Shown: positions 8,214 to 16,690, numbered from the stretch's first letter. The stretch is 20,212 nt of DNA from JAJXWB01 sp047605445 (GCA_047605445.1 JASGFP010000076.1:1-20212), one strand, 5' to 3'. Numbers and translations are program-made. Notes: generated by a model from the letters alone, not told the origin.

Positions 8214-8684
8214 TCAGGCGGTCGGCGGCGCGAGCATCGCGCTGATCTCGGCCTCGCAGACAAGTTGTCCGTCGACCATGGCGCGGCCGGAATACCACCA
8301 CATGTTGCGACGCTGGTTGAGCTTCTTCATGTGATATTCGAGCCGGTCGCCCGGCAGCACGGGCTTGCGAAACTTCGCCTTGTCGATGGTCATGAAATAG
8401 ACGAGCGAGGGCTTCTCGCCCTTGCCGTGCGCCTGGATGCAAATGGCGCCGGCCGTCTGCGCCATGCCCTCGATGATGAGCACGCCGGGATGCACGGGCC
8501 TTTCAGGAAAATGCCCCTGAAACTGCGGCTCATTGATCGTGACGTTCTTGATGCCGACGCAGGATTCATCGCCGTCGATGTCGACGATGCGATCGACGAG
8601 CAGGAAGGGATAGCGGTGCGGCAGCGAAGCCAGGATTTTCTGGATGTCGAAGGCTTCGAGTTTCTTCACCGTCTCGCTCGTCAC
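8214..8684 (-). CDS. fabZ: 3-hydroxyacyl-ACP dehydratase FabZ
   Basis: Dehydrates 3-hydroxyacyl-ACP to trans-2-enoyl-ACP in fatty acid elongation; it competes with LpxA and LpxD for 3-hydroxyacyl-ACP, and its place in this operon reflects that balance. 156 residues with a hot-dog fold. The active-site pair is His58 in 'QFQGHFPERPVHPGV' and Glu72 in 'LIIEGMAQTAGA', as in E. coli FabZ. The start is the GTG at 8684, which overlaps the lpxD stop as GTGA and has GGGAGA upstream. The open frame extends far upstream over lpxD, but that part is a shadow. The C-terminus 'WYSGRAMVDGQLVCEAEISA' is typical of the family. Confidence 0.95.
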   Translation of the reverse strand: MTSETVKKLEAFDIQKILASLPHRYPFLLVDRIVDIDGDESCVGIKNVTINEPQFQGHFPERPVHPGVLIIEGMAQTAGAICIQAHGKGEKPSLVYFMTIDKAKFRKPVLPGDRLEYHMKKLNQRRNMWWYSGRAMVDGQLVCEAEISAMLAPPTA

Positions 8685-9715
8685 GTTGTCTTCTCCCTGC
8701 GCGCGCGGCGATCCGCGGCGGCGTTCTTCAGAAATCGGCGCAGATCCTGCGCCGGCGTTCCACCAACGCTGGCGCCCGCGGGCACGTCGCGCATGACGCC
8801 GGATTGCGCCGCGATTCTGGCGCCGGCGCCGATGTGAAGATGGCCGGCGATGCCGGTCTGGCCACCGACCATCACGAAGTCGCCGAGTTCGGTGGAGCCG
8901 GCAATGCCGACCTGCGCGACGATGATGCAATGGCGGCCGACGACGACGTTGTGGGCGATCTGCACGAGGTTGTCGATCTTGGTTCCCTCGCCCACAATCG
9001 TGTCGCGCGTCGCGCCGCGGTCGAGCGCGCAATTGGCGCCGATCTCGACATTGTCCTGAATGATGACGCGGCCGATCTGCGGCGCCTTGAGATGGCCGTG
9101 CGGGCCGAGCGCGAAGCCGAAGCCGTCCTGCCCCACGCGCACGCCAGGGTGAAGGATGACGCGGTCGCCGACGAGCGCGTGCGTGAGCGTCGCGCCGGCG
9201 CCGATGACGCAATCGCGGCCGATGCGCACGCCAGCGCCGACGACGGAATTGGCGCCGATCAGCGTACCCGAGCCGATCTCGGCGCCCGCGCCGACAACGG
9301 CGCCGGGCTCGACGTCGACGCCGGGCTCGAGCCGCGCCAGCGCATGGACCTGCGCCTGCGGCGACACGCCTTTGGCGAAGATTGGCGCGGCGCGCAGACT
9401 GTCGGGTACGAGACGCGTCGCGATCCGCGCGAAGGCGCGATAGGGATCGTCCACGATCAGCGCGGCGGCGCCCACAGGCGCGCGCTCGAAAGCGCTCGCC
9501 CGCAGCAGGCAGGCGCCCGCGCGCGTGCGGGCGAGTTCGTCGGCGTAGCGGGGGTTGTCGTAGAAGGCGAGGTCGCGCGCGCCGGCGCGTTCCAGCGCAG
9601 CCAGACCCTCGACGCGGCGGGCGGCGAATTGCGAGTCGAATTGCGCATTCACGAGCGCGGCGACATCGCCGACCGTCGGCGCATTCGTGAGGGAAAAGAA
9701 GAAGGGTTCGCTCAT
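8681..9715 (-). CDS. lpxD: UDP-3-O-(3-hydroxyacyl)glucosamine N-acyltransferase
   Basis: Third lipid A step: adds an N-linked 3-hydroxyacyl chain from ACP to the 2-position of UDP-3-O-acylglucosamine. 344 residues. The N-terminal uridine-binding domain (about 1-110) is followed by a long run of hexapeptide repeats forming a beta-helix (about 112-320), then a basic C-terminal helix ('RRFLKNAAADRRARR'). The catalytic His255 lies in 'VQIAHNVVVG' (E. coli His239). The ATG at 9715 begins 'MSEPFFFSLTNAPTVGDV'; a start at 9823 would add 36 residues without homology and cover the promoter candidate. It is the first gene of the lpxD-fabZ-lpxA-lpxB unit and overlaps fabZ by 4 nt. Confidence 0.95.
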   Translation of the reverse strand: MSEPFFFSLTNAPTVGDVAALVNAQFDSQFAARRVEGLAALERAGARDLAFYDNPRYADELARTRAGACLLRASAFERAPVGAAALIVDDPYRAFARIATRLVPDSLRAAPIFAKGVSPQAQVHALARLEPGVDVEPGAVVGAGAEIGSGTLIGANSVVGAGVRIGRDCVIGAGATLTHALVGDRVILHPGVRVGQDGFGFALGPHGHLKAPQIGRVIIQDNVEIGANCALDRGATRDTIVGEGTKIDNLVQIAHNVVVGRHCIIVAQVGIAGSTELGDFVMVGGQTGIAGHLHIGAGARIAAQSGVMRDVPAGASVGGTPAQDLRRFLKNAAADRRARREKTT

Positions 9716-9758
9716 TCGCTCCGCACGGCCGGTCCGCCCCTGCGCGGGCGCCTCATCC

Positions 9759-9787
9759 CTTATAGCCGCGCGCCTTTCGAGCGCCAA
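9759..9787 (-). promoter_or_regulatory. Candidate promoter of the lpxD-fabZ-lpxA-lpxB operon
   Basis: On the minus strand, TTGGCG (9782-9787) and TATAAG (9759-9764) are separated by exactly 17 nt. The -10 box ends 43 nt before the lpxD ATG. It lies downstream of the bamA terminator hairpin, which makes a separate promoter here sensible. Assigned by pattern. Confidence 0.55.
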
Positions 9788-9816
9788 TGCATTCGGACCC
9801 GGCGCACCAGGCCCGC

Positions 9817-9847
9817 AAAACAAGAGCGGCCCCGAAAGGGGCCGCTC
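9817..9847 (-). terminator. Intrinsic terminator after bamA
   Basis: Perfect 10-bp stem GAGCGGCCCC/GGGGCCGCTC (9824-9833 and 9838-9847) with a 4-nt loop. On the minus strand it is followed by TTGTTTTG. It lies about 20 nt past the bamA stop. The T-tract is interrupted by one G, so read-through into lpxD may occur. Confidence 0.8.
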
Positions 9848-9868
9848 GAGATTGCGTTTCGCGTGGGA

Positions 9869-12370
9869 TCAGAAGCTGCCGCCGCCGGAGAAGCGGAAGA
9901 ACTGCGTCTGGTCGTATTTCGACTTGCTGAGCGCCTTGGCGAAGTCGAAGCGGATCGGGCCCATCGGCGAATCCCACAACAGCGAGGCGCCGACAGACGA
10001 GCGGATCTTGCGGGTGTCGCCGCCGACCTGCAGGCAGGAACCGGGGCCGAACCAGGGGCTCGAATAGGCGGGAACGCAGCCCGTCGCCCCGATGATCGGC
10101 GCGGTGATCGGATCCGAACCGTAGAGCAGCAGGTCCTGCTGCGTCGTGAAGTTCGTCTTGCCCGCGTAGCCCCAGACCGTGCCGGCGTCGGCGAAGACGG
10201 CGCCCTTCAGGCCCAGTTCGCGCGGCATGCCGAAGATCGGGAACTGCGTTTCGAGCGAGGCGCCGATATAGCGCGTGCCGCCGAGCGAATTGCCCTTGTA
10301 GTTGAAGGGGTTCGACGTATCGCGCGGGCCGATGCCGCCCGGCGCGAAACCGCGGACCAGCGAGGGGCCGGGGTTGAACTGGTCGGTCACGCGCAGCTTG
10401 TAGCCGCCATAGCCTTCCATGATGCCGCCCTGCACGCGCGCAAAGGCCACGACATTGTCGAGGATTTCCTTGTAGTAGCGCGCGTCGCCGGTGGCGCGGA
10501 AGAAGCGCGGGTCGCCGCCGGCGCCGGCCACGTCCATGTTGAGGGCGGCGTAGATGCCGTCCGTCGGCTTCTTCGGATTGTCGAGCGTCGAATAGGCGAT
10601 CGTGTAGCCGAACATCGAGGTTAGCGTCGTGCCCTGCTGCGCCTTGATCGCGATCGAGGCTTCGCCGTTGGTGGCGCAGTTCACGAAGATGCTGGCCGGC
10701 CAGAATCCTGTCGGGCCGGGCGTGATGCCGGGGATCGGATAGGAGCAGTCGTCGTACGGATGCTTCAGATCGTTCGGGATCGACAGATAGGTCGAATAGA
10801 TCGAGTAGCGCGGCGCGAAGGTGAGTTCGTCCGTGATCGGGAACGCCGCGCGCAGCGTGCCGCCCGCCGTCGTCGTATTGTAGACGCTGTAGCGGGACGT
10901 CGTGTTCTTCTTCACGTAGAGGTCGAAGCCAACCGCCACGCGCGTGTCGAGGAAGTAGGGCTCGGTGAAGTTGAACTCGAGGCCCTTGGTGCGCTGGCCG
11001 ATGGTCGCGGCGGCGCGGACATACTGGCCACGGCCCATGAAGTTGGACTCGCTGACCGAGACTTCCGCGATGAAGCCGTCAGACGTCGAATAGCCGCCCG
11101 ACACCGAGAAGTTGCCGGTGGGCTGGTCCTCGACCTCCACATTGATGACCACGCGGTCGGGCGCAGCGCCCGGCTCGTTGGTGATGCGGACCTTCTTGAA
11201 ATAGCCGAGGTTGTTCAGACGGCGCTCGGCGCGGTCGATGAGAACGCGGTTGTAGGCGTCGCCCTCGCCGATTTCGAACTCGCGGCGGATGACGTAGTCG
11301 CGCGTGCGGGTGTTGCCGCGCACGTTGATGCGCTCGATGTAAACGCGCGGGCCTTCGTCGATCACAAAGTCGATGCCGACCGTCTGGGCCGCGGCGTTGC
11401 GGTTGCCGCGCGGGCGGACCTGCGCGAAGGCGTAGCCGCGGCGCGCCAGCGACTTGGTCAGCGCCTCGACGGATTTCTCGACGAGATCGCCGTTATAGAC
11501 CTCGCCGGCCGACAGGCGGACCAGCGGCATCAGGGATTCGCCAGGCACATCGGCGAGATGCGACTGCACGGCGACGTTGGAGACGCGATACTGCGGACCT
11601 TCGTTCACCGTGATGTTGACGATGTAGCCGCCCTGCGCCGCATCGAAATGCGCCTCGTTGCTGACGACCTGGAAGTCGGCGTAGCCGTTCTTCAGATAGT
11701 AGCGGCGGATCAGTTCGAGATCGGACGAGATTCGGTCGGGATCGTAGACGTCGGTGTTCTTGAGGAACGACAGGAAGTTCATTTCCGTCGTCTGCATCAG
11801 GCCGACGAGCTTGCCGGTCGAATAGGCCTGGTTGCCCGAGAAATTGATGACCTTCACGCCGGTCTTGTCGCCCTCGTCGATCGTGTAGACGACGTCGATG
11901 CGGCCGTTCGGCAGATTGACCGTGCGGTAGCTGACCTTGGCGGCGGCGCGGCCGGAGCGGCGGTAGATTTCCCTGATTCGCTCGACGTCGGCGGCGGCGA
12001 CCGACGGGCTGAAGGGGCCGCGCGAGCGCAGCTGCATTTCGGGACGGAGCTGGTCGCCCTTGACCTTGCTGTTGCCCTCGAACGCGACGTTGTTGATGAC
12101 GTTGTTTTCAGAGACGTTGACGACGACGTTCGAGCCGCTGCGGCTCACGCGCACCGAGGAGAACAGGCCGCTGGCGCGCAGCGCCTTCTCGCCGGCCGCC
12201 ACGCCGGCGGCGTCCGTGCTCGTGAAATAGGAGCGGACCACTTCGGCGTCGACGCGGCTGTTGCCGTGCACCGTAACCGACTGAGCGTAGGCCAGACTCG
12301 AAGCCACGAGCCCCACGACCAGCGACCCGACCATGGCCAGGCGGGTCCATATTCCGTGCGCACGATGCAT
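9869..12370 (-). CDS. bamA: Outer membrane protein assembly factor BamA (Omp85)
   Basis: Central component of the BAM complex, which folds and inserts beta-barrel proteins into the outer membrane. 833 residues. Signal peptide 1-29 with cleavage at AYA|QSV. Five POTRA domains span about 30-418, with the typical 'V-x-GN' openings ('VAFEGNSKV', 'INFSGNQAY', 'INVRGNTRT'). The barrel occupies about 420-833. The conserved L6 motif VRGF is at 672-675, and the protein ends in Phe ('FRFSGGGSF'). Four cysteines (542, 565, 765, 779) fall in barrel loops. The ATG at 12370 has AGGGA 8 nt upstream. It follows rseP after a 247-nt gap and is closed by a terminator before lpxD, whereas these genes are often drawn as one continuous operon. 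Confidence 0.97.
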   Translation of the reverse strand: MHRAHGIWTRLAMVGSLVVGLVASSLAYAQSVTVHGNSRVDAEVVRSYFTSTDAAGVAAGEKALRASGLFSSVRVSRSGSNVVVNVSENNVINNVAFEGNSKVKGDQLRPEMQLRSRGPFSPSVAAADVERIREIYRRSGRAAAKVSYRTVNLPNGRIDVVYTIDEGDKTGVKVINFSGNQAYSTGKLVGLMQTTEMNFLSFLKNTDVYDPDRISSDLELIRRYYLKNGYADFQVVSNEAHFDAAQGGYIVNITVNEGPQYRVSNVAVQSHLADVPGESLMPLVRLSAGEVYNGDLVEKSVEALTKSLARRGYAFAQVRPRGNRNAAAQTVGIDFVIDEGPRVYIERINVRGNTRTRDYVIRREFEIGEGDAYNRVLIDRAERRLNNLGYFKKVRITNEPGAAPDRVVINVEVEDQPTGNFSVSGGYSTSDGFIAEVSVSESNFMGRGQYVRAAATIGQRTKGLEFNFTEPYFLDTRVAVGFDLYVKKNTTSRYSVYNTTTAGGTLRAAFPITDELTFAPRYSIYSTYLSIPNDLKHPYDDCSYPIPGITPGPTGFWPASIFVNCATNGEASIAIKAQQGTTLTSMFGYTIAYSTLDNPKKPTDGIYAALNMDVAGAGGDPRFFRATGDARYYKEILDNVVAFARVQGGIMEGYGGYKLRVTDQFNPGPSLVRGFAPGGIGPRDTSNPFNYKGNSLGGTRYIGASLETQFPIFGMPRELGLKGAVFADAGTVWGYAGKTNFTTQQDLLLYGSDPITAPIIGATGCVPAYSSPWFGPGSCLQVGGDTRKIRSSVGASLLWDSPMGPIRFDFAKALSKSKYDQTQFFRFSGGGSF

Positions 12371-12483
12371 TACGCCGATCCCTGTGTTCTTCGCGGCCCC
12401 GAAAGGCCTGCACTCAACCTACCGCCCCGGGGGCGGCCGCCCTGCCCGCTTTCACTGGCGCGCAGGCCGCTTCAATCTTGAAA

Positions 12484-12580
12484 GGCCGAGCCTTTTTCAG
12501 GCTCGACCGCAGGTTGCTTCTAACCGGTTTACGTTAACCTGCAAATGCCGATCAACCCATTATCGGGCCTTTTTGGCCCG
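12484..12580. promoter_or_regulatory. Structured rseP-bamA intergenic region (bamA leader)
   Basis: The 247-nt gap 12371-12617 contains no gene. It holds a hairpin with 9-bp arms (12484-12492 and 12500-12508, one G-T pair), a near-palindrome of 14 nt at 12526-12539 (GGTTTACGTTAACC), and a 6-bp hairpin CGGGCC/GGCCCG at 12564-12580 with a five-base homopolymer loop. GATAAT on the minus strand at 12559-12564 could be a -10 box for bamA but lacks a good -35. Neither hairpin has a T-run, so I do not call a terminator. A bamA promoter and structured 5' leader are plausible. Confidence 0.35.
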
Positions 12581-12617
12581 GCGTGGCCGACGCGACACAA
12601 ACATGGTCAGCGGATGG

Positions 12618-13766
12618 TTAACCGCGCAGGATCCACTTCAGGATCGGCGGTCCGAGGCGGGCGATGTCATTGTACGTCGCCAGCACCATCAGCCCGCCCA
12701 CGACGGCGATTCCGATGCGGAAACCGATTTCCTGGGCGCGTTCGTTGAGCGCGCGGCCCCGGATCGCCTCGACCAGATAGAACATCAGGTGTCCACCGTC
12801 GAGCAGCGGAACCGGCGCGAGATTGAGCAGGCCGATGGAGATCGACAGGATCGCCACCAGATTGAGCAGCGCCGCGACCCCGAGCTTGGCCATTTCACCC
12901 GACACCTGCACGATTCCCGCGGGGCCGGAGAGCTGGTCCGGGCTCTCCTTGCCGATCGCGAGGCCGCCGAGATAGCCGGCCGTCTGGCGCACGACGAACC
13001 AGGTTTCCTGGGTGGCCAGCTTGAGCGATTCGCCCAGGCCGTATTTCTCGGTCCGCCAGTCCTCCGGCTTGCCGCCGGCCTGGACGCCGAGCAGGCCGAC
13101 GCGCGTCTTGCCCAGCGAGGATTCCACTTCCTTGAGGCGCGGCGTGGCCGTGAGCGAGACGCCCTTGCCGGCGCGATCCACCAGGAATGTCAGCGCCTTG
13201 TCCGGCGAGGTCGTGACGATGCGCTGCAATTCGTTGAAACTGCCGATCTTCTGGCCGTCGATCTCGAGCACGAGGTCGCCGGGCAGGAAGCCGGCGACTT
13301 CCGCCGCGCTGCCGGCGGCGACGCTGTCGACGCGCGGCGTCAGAACCGAGCGGCCGTAGGCGAAGAACACGCCGCAGAAGATGACGATGGCCAGGATGAA
13401 ATTGGCGATTGGGCCGGCGGCGACGGTGGCGGATCTCTTCCAGATCGGCTGGGCGGCGAAGGTCACCGCCTTTTCAGCCGCCGGCATGGCCTCGACGGCA
13501 GCGTCGTCGGTCATGCTGGCGCCGTTGGCGTCGCCGTGGAACTTGACGTAGCCGCCGAGCGGCAGGGCCGCCACGCGCCAGCGCGTGCCGTGACGGTCGA
13601 CGAAGGCGAAGAGTTCCGGCCCGAAGCCGATGGAGAAGGCGTCGACCTTGATGCCGCAGCGGCGGCCGACCCAGAAATGCCCGAGTTCGTGGAAGAAGAC
13701 CACGACGGTCAGGACCACGATGAACGGGATCGCATAGAGCCCGACCGAGTACAACGCATCCAACAT
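12618..13766 (-). CDS. rseP: RIP metalloprotease, site-2 protease (RseP family)
   Basis: Inner-membrane zinc protease that cuts transmembrane segments of substrates such as anti-sigma factors and remnant signal peptides. 382 residues from the ATG at 13766, which has GGAGG just upstream; a start at 13787 adds seven residues with no ribosome-binding site. The HEXXH motif is H26-E-L-G-H30 in the first membrane segment, and the third zinc ligand lies in 'VPLLDGGHLMFY' near the C-terminus. A single PDZ domain is visible ('GSAAEVAGFLPGDLVLEIDG'), whereas the E. coli protein has two; the shorter form is usual in alphaproteobacteria. It lies 58 nt after dxr and upstream of bamA, consistent with envelope quality control. 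The substrate is unknown. Confidence 0.95.
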   Translation of the reverse strand: MLDALYSVGLYAIPFIVVLTVVVFFHELGHFWVGRRCGIKVDAFSIGFGPELFAFVDRHGTRWRVAALPLGGYVKFHGDANGASMTDDAAVEAMPAAEKAVTFAAQPIWKRSATVAAGPIANFILAIVIFCGVFFAYGRSVLTPRVDSVAAGSAAEVAGFLPGDLVLEIDGQKIGSFNELQRIVTTSPDKALTFLVDRAGKGVSLTATPRLKEVESSLGKTRVGLLGVQAGGKPEDWRTEKYGLGESLKLATQETWFVVRQTAGYLGGLAIGKESPDQLSGPAGIVQVSGEMAKLGVAALLNLVAILSISIGLLNLAPVPLLDGGHLMFYLVEAIRGRALNERAQEIGFRIGIAVVGGLMVLATYNDIARLGPPILKWILRG

Positions 13767-13820
13767 ATGGCCTCCGGCTCGCCGCATTTCATCGTCGGGC
13801 CGCGGCGCGACGAGGGCGAA

Positions 13821-13842
13821 ATGGTTACTGAACCGTTACCAT
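13821..13842. repeat. 22-nt imperfect palindrome across the dxr stop codon
   Basis: Arms ATGGTTAC and GTTACCAT match at seven of eight positions around a 6-nt centre. The element overlaps the final codons and stop of dxr and lies 54 nt before the rseP start. It could be an operator for rseP or simply the dxr 3' end. Confidence 0.35.
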
Positions 13843-15030
13843 GCCGGATAGAGCTTTAGCGGCCAAGGAGGCCCGGGAACTTTCTCTGACAATATGGTCA
13901 ACGGCCAGCGCCTCCTCGATGGAGGCCGGCTCGCGCGCATTGCCTTCGCGCACCGCCCGCTCGCAGGCTTCGCCGGCAATACGGGCAATTTGAGGGAATG
14001 AAATCTCGCCCGCCAGGAAGGCGGCGACCGCAATCTCGTTGGCGGCGTTGAGCACGGTCGGCATGGCCCCGCCCTGCCGCAGCGCCTCCATGGCGACGCC
14101 CAGCGCCGGAAAACGGTTCAGATCCGGCCGGTCGAAGGTCAAGGTGGCGACTTCGGCGAGGTCGAGCCGCTTGGCGTTGGTCTGCAGCCGGTCGGGCCAC
14201 GCCAGGCAATGGGCGATCGGCACGCGCATGTCGGGCGCGTAGAGGCTCGCCGTCACCGAGCCGTCGGCGAAGGCCACCAGTCCGTGGACGATGGATTGCG
14301 GATGGACCAGCACGTCGAGCCGGTCGGCGGGCACACCGAACAGGTGATGCGCCTCGATCAGCTCCAGCCCCTTGTTCATCATCGAGGCGGAATCGATGGT
14401 GATCTTCTGACCCATCGACCAGTTGGGATGTTTCAGCGCCTGTTCGCGCGTGGCGGCGGCGATCTGTTCGGCGCTCCAGGTGCGGAACGGGCCGCCCGAG
14501 GCGGTGATGATGAGTTTCTCGACGCTTTTCGCGTCGGCGCCGCCGAGCGCCTGCCACAACGCGTCATGCTCGCTGTCGAGCGGCAGGATGGTCGCCTTGG
14601 TCTCGGCCACCTTGCGCATGAAGGGGTGGCCCGCGCAGACGAGGCATTCCTTGTTGGCGAGCGCGATGGTGCGGCCTTCCGCGAGCGCGGCGTAGGTCGG
14701 CTCGACGCCCGCCGCGCCGGAGATGGCGCCGACGACGATGTCGGCCGGCCGCAAGGCGGCTTCCACCACCGCTTTCGCGCCGGCGGCGGGCTCGACCTTG
14801 CTGCCCGAAAGCGCGGCTTTCAGGTCGCCGTAAAGATTTTCGTCGCGGATGGCGGCAAAACGCGCGCCGACGCGGATGGCGAGTTCGGCCAGCGCCGCCA
14901 CATCGCGGCCGCCGGCGACCGCCTCGACGCAGAAGGACTGCGGCGCCTGCTCCACAATGTCGATCGTCGAACGGCCGATCGAACCGGTGGCGCCGAGCAG
15001 AACGATCCTGCGCTGCGTTTCTAGAGCCAT
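13825..15030 (-). CDS. dxr: 1-deoxy-D-xylulose 5-phosphate reductoisomerase
   Basis: Converts DXP to 2-C-methyl-D-erythritol 4-phosphate with NADPH, the committed step of the MEP isoprenoid pathway; cytoplasmic. 401 residues. The NADPH-binding motif GATGSIG is at 13-19. Metal-binding Asp152 and Glu154 lie in 'PLDSEHDALWQAL'. The substrate loop 'HPNWSMGQKITIDSASMMNK' ends at about residue 220 and is followed by 'GLELIEAHHLF', which holds Glu223. The ATG at 15030 overlaps the last 10 nt of cdsA, so translation is probably coupled; longer upstream frame is antisense or overlapping shadow. Its product feeds isoprenoid synthesis, including the undecaprenyl-PP made by the nearby uppS. Confidence 0.97.
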   Translation of the reverse strand: MALETQRRIVLLGATGSIGRSTIDIVEQAPQSFCVEAVAGGRDVAALAELAIRVGARFAAIRDENLYGDLKAALSGSKVEPAAGAKAVVEAALRPADIVVGAISGAAGVEPTYAALAEGRTIALANKECLVCAGHPFMRKVAETKATILPLDSEHDALWQALGGADAKSVEKLIITASGGPFRTWSAEQIAAATREQALKHPNWSMGQKITIDSASMMNKGLELIEAHHLFGVPADRLDVLVHPQSIVHGLVAFADGSVTASLYAPDMRVPIAHCLAWPDRLQTNAKRLDLAEVATLTFDRPDLNRFPALGVAMEALRQGGAMPTVLNAANEIAVAAFLAGEISFPQIARIAGEACERAVREGNAREPASIEEALAVDHIVRESSRASLAAKALSGMVTVQ

Positions 15031-15899
15031 ACGAACAAACCTTCGGCGACCGTCGCGGAGCCGCGCACGACGCTCAGCAGCGCGACGAACAGCGCGGCGG
15101 CGACAAATCCGTCGAGACGATCCATGACGCCGCCGTGGCCGGGGATGAGTTGGCTCGAATCCTTCACGCCGAAGCGGCGCTTCACGGAGGATTCGAGAAG
15201 ATCGCCGGCCTGCGCGGCGGCGCCCGCTGCAAGGCCGACAAGAATCAGCGGCAGCACGGCGACGGGCCCCGCCGGCTTGATCGCGGCGACGGCCAGGCCG
15301 AGCAGCGCGCCGCTGAAAATGCCGACCAGCGTGCCCGACCAGGTCTTGCCGGCCGACACGCGCGGCCAGAGTTTCGGGCCCCCGATCAGGCGCCCGCCGA
15401 AATAGGCCATGACGTCCGTCCCCCACACGACTGCGAACAGCCAGAGTATCGCCCTGAGATTATAGGGCGGTTCGAGGATGGCGAGGAACGGCGGCCGGAT
15501 GATCGCGATCGAGACGATAAGCGCGCCTGCGTAGAAGACGCCCGCGCCCGCCCACAGCCGCAGACCGGGGGCAGCCATCGCGCCGACCCCAAGCGCGCCT
15601 GCGATGAGAACGAAGAGCGCAATGTCGGGCCCGTTCTGCGCCGCGAAGGCGCAGGCGACCGCCAATGCCGCGCCGCCCAACACGACGCGCGGCAGCCGGC
15701 GTTCCTCGCCGACGAGTTTCTGCCATTCCCAGTTCATCGCGATGGCGGCGGCCAGCCAGAACAGGACGAAGGGCGCCCCGCCCCACACCAGCGCGCCGAC
15801 GGCGGCGGCGACCATGACGAGCGCCGAGATCACGCGCGTGCGCAGGTCGGAGAAGTTCGGGCCTTTCGGCGCGGCCATGCCGGCGGGCGTATCGGTCAC
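15021..15899 (-). CDS. cdsA: Phosphatidate cytidylyltransferase (CDP-diacylglycerol synthase)
   Basis: Integral inner-membrane enzyme that makes CDP-diacylglycerol from phosphatidic acid and CTP, the branch point for all phospholipids. 292 residues with about eight hydrophobic segments. The PROSITE-type signature near the C-terminus is complete: 'SSVKRRFGVKDSSQLIPGHG' followed directly by 'GVMDRLDG'. The start is the GTG at 15899, overlapping the uppS stop as GTGA; an in-frame ATG at codon 8 (MAAPKG) is an alternative. The 3' end overlaps dxr by 10 nt. It lies in the usual uppS-cdsA-dxr order. Confidence 0.96.
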   Translation of the reverse strand: MTDTPAGMAAPKGPNFSDLRTRVISALVMVAAAVGALVWGGAPFVLFWLAAAIAMNWEWQKLVGEERRLPRVVLGGAALAVACAFAAQNGPDIALFVLIAGALGVGAMAAPGLRLWAGAGVFYAGALIVSIAIIRPPFLAILEPPYNLRAILWLFAVVWGTDVMAYFGGRLIGGPKLWPRVSAGKTWSGTLVGIFSGALLGLAVAAIKPAGPVAVLPLILVGLAAGAAAQAGDLLESSVKRRFGVKDSSQLIPGHGGVMDRLDGFVAAALFVALLSVVRGSATVAEGLFVWL

Positions 15900-16690
15900 G
15901 AAGCCGTCTTCTGCACAGGCCGGACAGCGTCGACGCCGCCGAAACGCCGCTCGCGCCGGGCAAATTCGTCAAGCGCGGATTCGAGCGCCGCGCGGTCGAA
16001 GTCTGGCCAGAGCGTCGGCGTGAACACGAATTCGGAATAGGCCGCCTGCCACGGCAGGAAGTTGGAAATCCGCAACTCGCCTGACGTGCGGATGATGAGG
16101 TCGGGGTCGGGAATGTCCGACGTATACAGCTTGCGCTCGAAAGCTTCCGCGTCGATCTGCTGCGGCGAGAGCCTGCCCGCCGCGACGTCTTCGGCCAGCG
16201 CGCGCGCGGCGGCGACGATCTCCTGCCGGCCGCCATAGTTGAAGGCGATGACGAGAACCAGACCCGTGTTGCCGCGCGTGACGTCCTCGGCCTCGCTCAG
16301 CAGCGGGCCGATGTCGGCGGGCAGTCCCTCGCGCGCGCCGATGACGCGGATGCGCACGTTATTGGCATGGAGTTCGGCGAGATCGTTGCGGATGAAGCGC
16401 TTGAGCAGACCCATCAGCCCGCTGACTTCGTCGGCCGGGCGCGACCAGTTTTCCGCCGAGAAGGAATAGACCGTCAGCCAGCAAATCCCGAGGTCGATGG
16501 CGTTGCGCACGGTGCGGCGCAAAGCCTCGACGCCGCGGCGATGGCCCTCGAAGCGCGGCAGCTTGCGGCTCGCCGCCCAGCGCCCGTTGCCGTCCATGAT
16601 GATGGCGACATGGCGCGGCGCCTTTTCACGCACGACCGCCGACGGCCCGGAGGCCGCCCCGCCCGCTTCGCGATTTTCGCCCTCGCTCAT
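15896..16690 (-). CDS. uppS: Isoprenyl (undecaprenyl) diphosphate synthase
   Basis: Cis-prenyltransferase that extends farnesyl-PP with isopentenyl-PP to the C55 carrier used for peptidoglycan and polysaccharide export; cytoplasmic, membrane-associated. 264 residues. The catalytic Asp33 lies in 'HVAIIMDGNGRWA', and the C-terminal substrate-binding motif 'LIIRTSGELRISNFLPWQ' is intact. The first 24 residues are a non-conserved leader. The ATG at 16690 has GGGAGA upstream. It starts 38 nt after the frr stop and overlaps cdsA by 4 nt. Confidence 0.96.
   Translation of the reverse strand: MSEGENREAGGAASGPSAVVREKAPRHVAIIMDGNGRWAASRKLPRFEGHRRGVEALRRTVRNAIDLGICWLTVYSFSAENWSRPADEVSGLMGLLKRFIRNDLAELHANNVRIRVIGAREGLPADIGPLLSEAEDVTRGNTGLVLVIAFNYGGRQEIVAAARALAEDVAAGRLSPQQIDAEAFERKLYTSDIPDPDLIIRTSGELRISNFLPWQAAYSEFVFTPTLWPDFDRAALESALDEFARRERRFGGVDAVRPVQKTAS

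Noticed and set aside
8804..10624. 606-codon plus-strand open frame over lpxD and the bamA 3' end
   Set aside because: Spans two real genes and their intergenic control region on the other strand; no recognisable domain.
10760..12481. 573-codon plus-strand open frame opposite bamA
   Set aside because: Mirror of BamA codons; low-complexity Asp/Val/Arg composition.
12564..12580. CGGGCC-TTTTT-GGCCCG as the rseP terminator
   Set aside because: The T's are in the loop on the plus strand; no T-run follows the stem on the minus strand.
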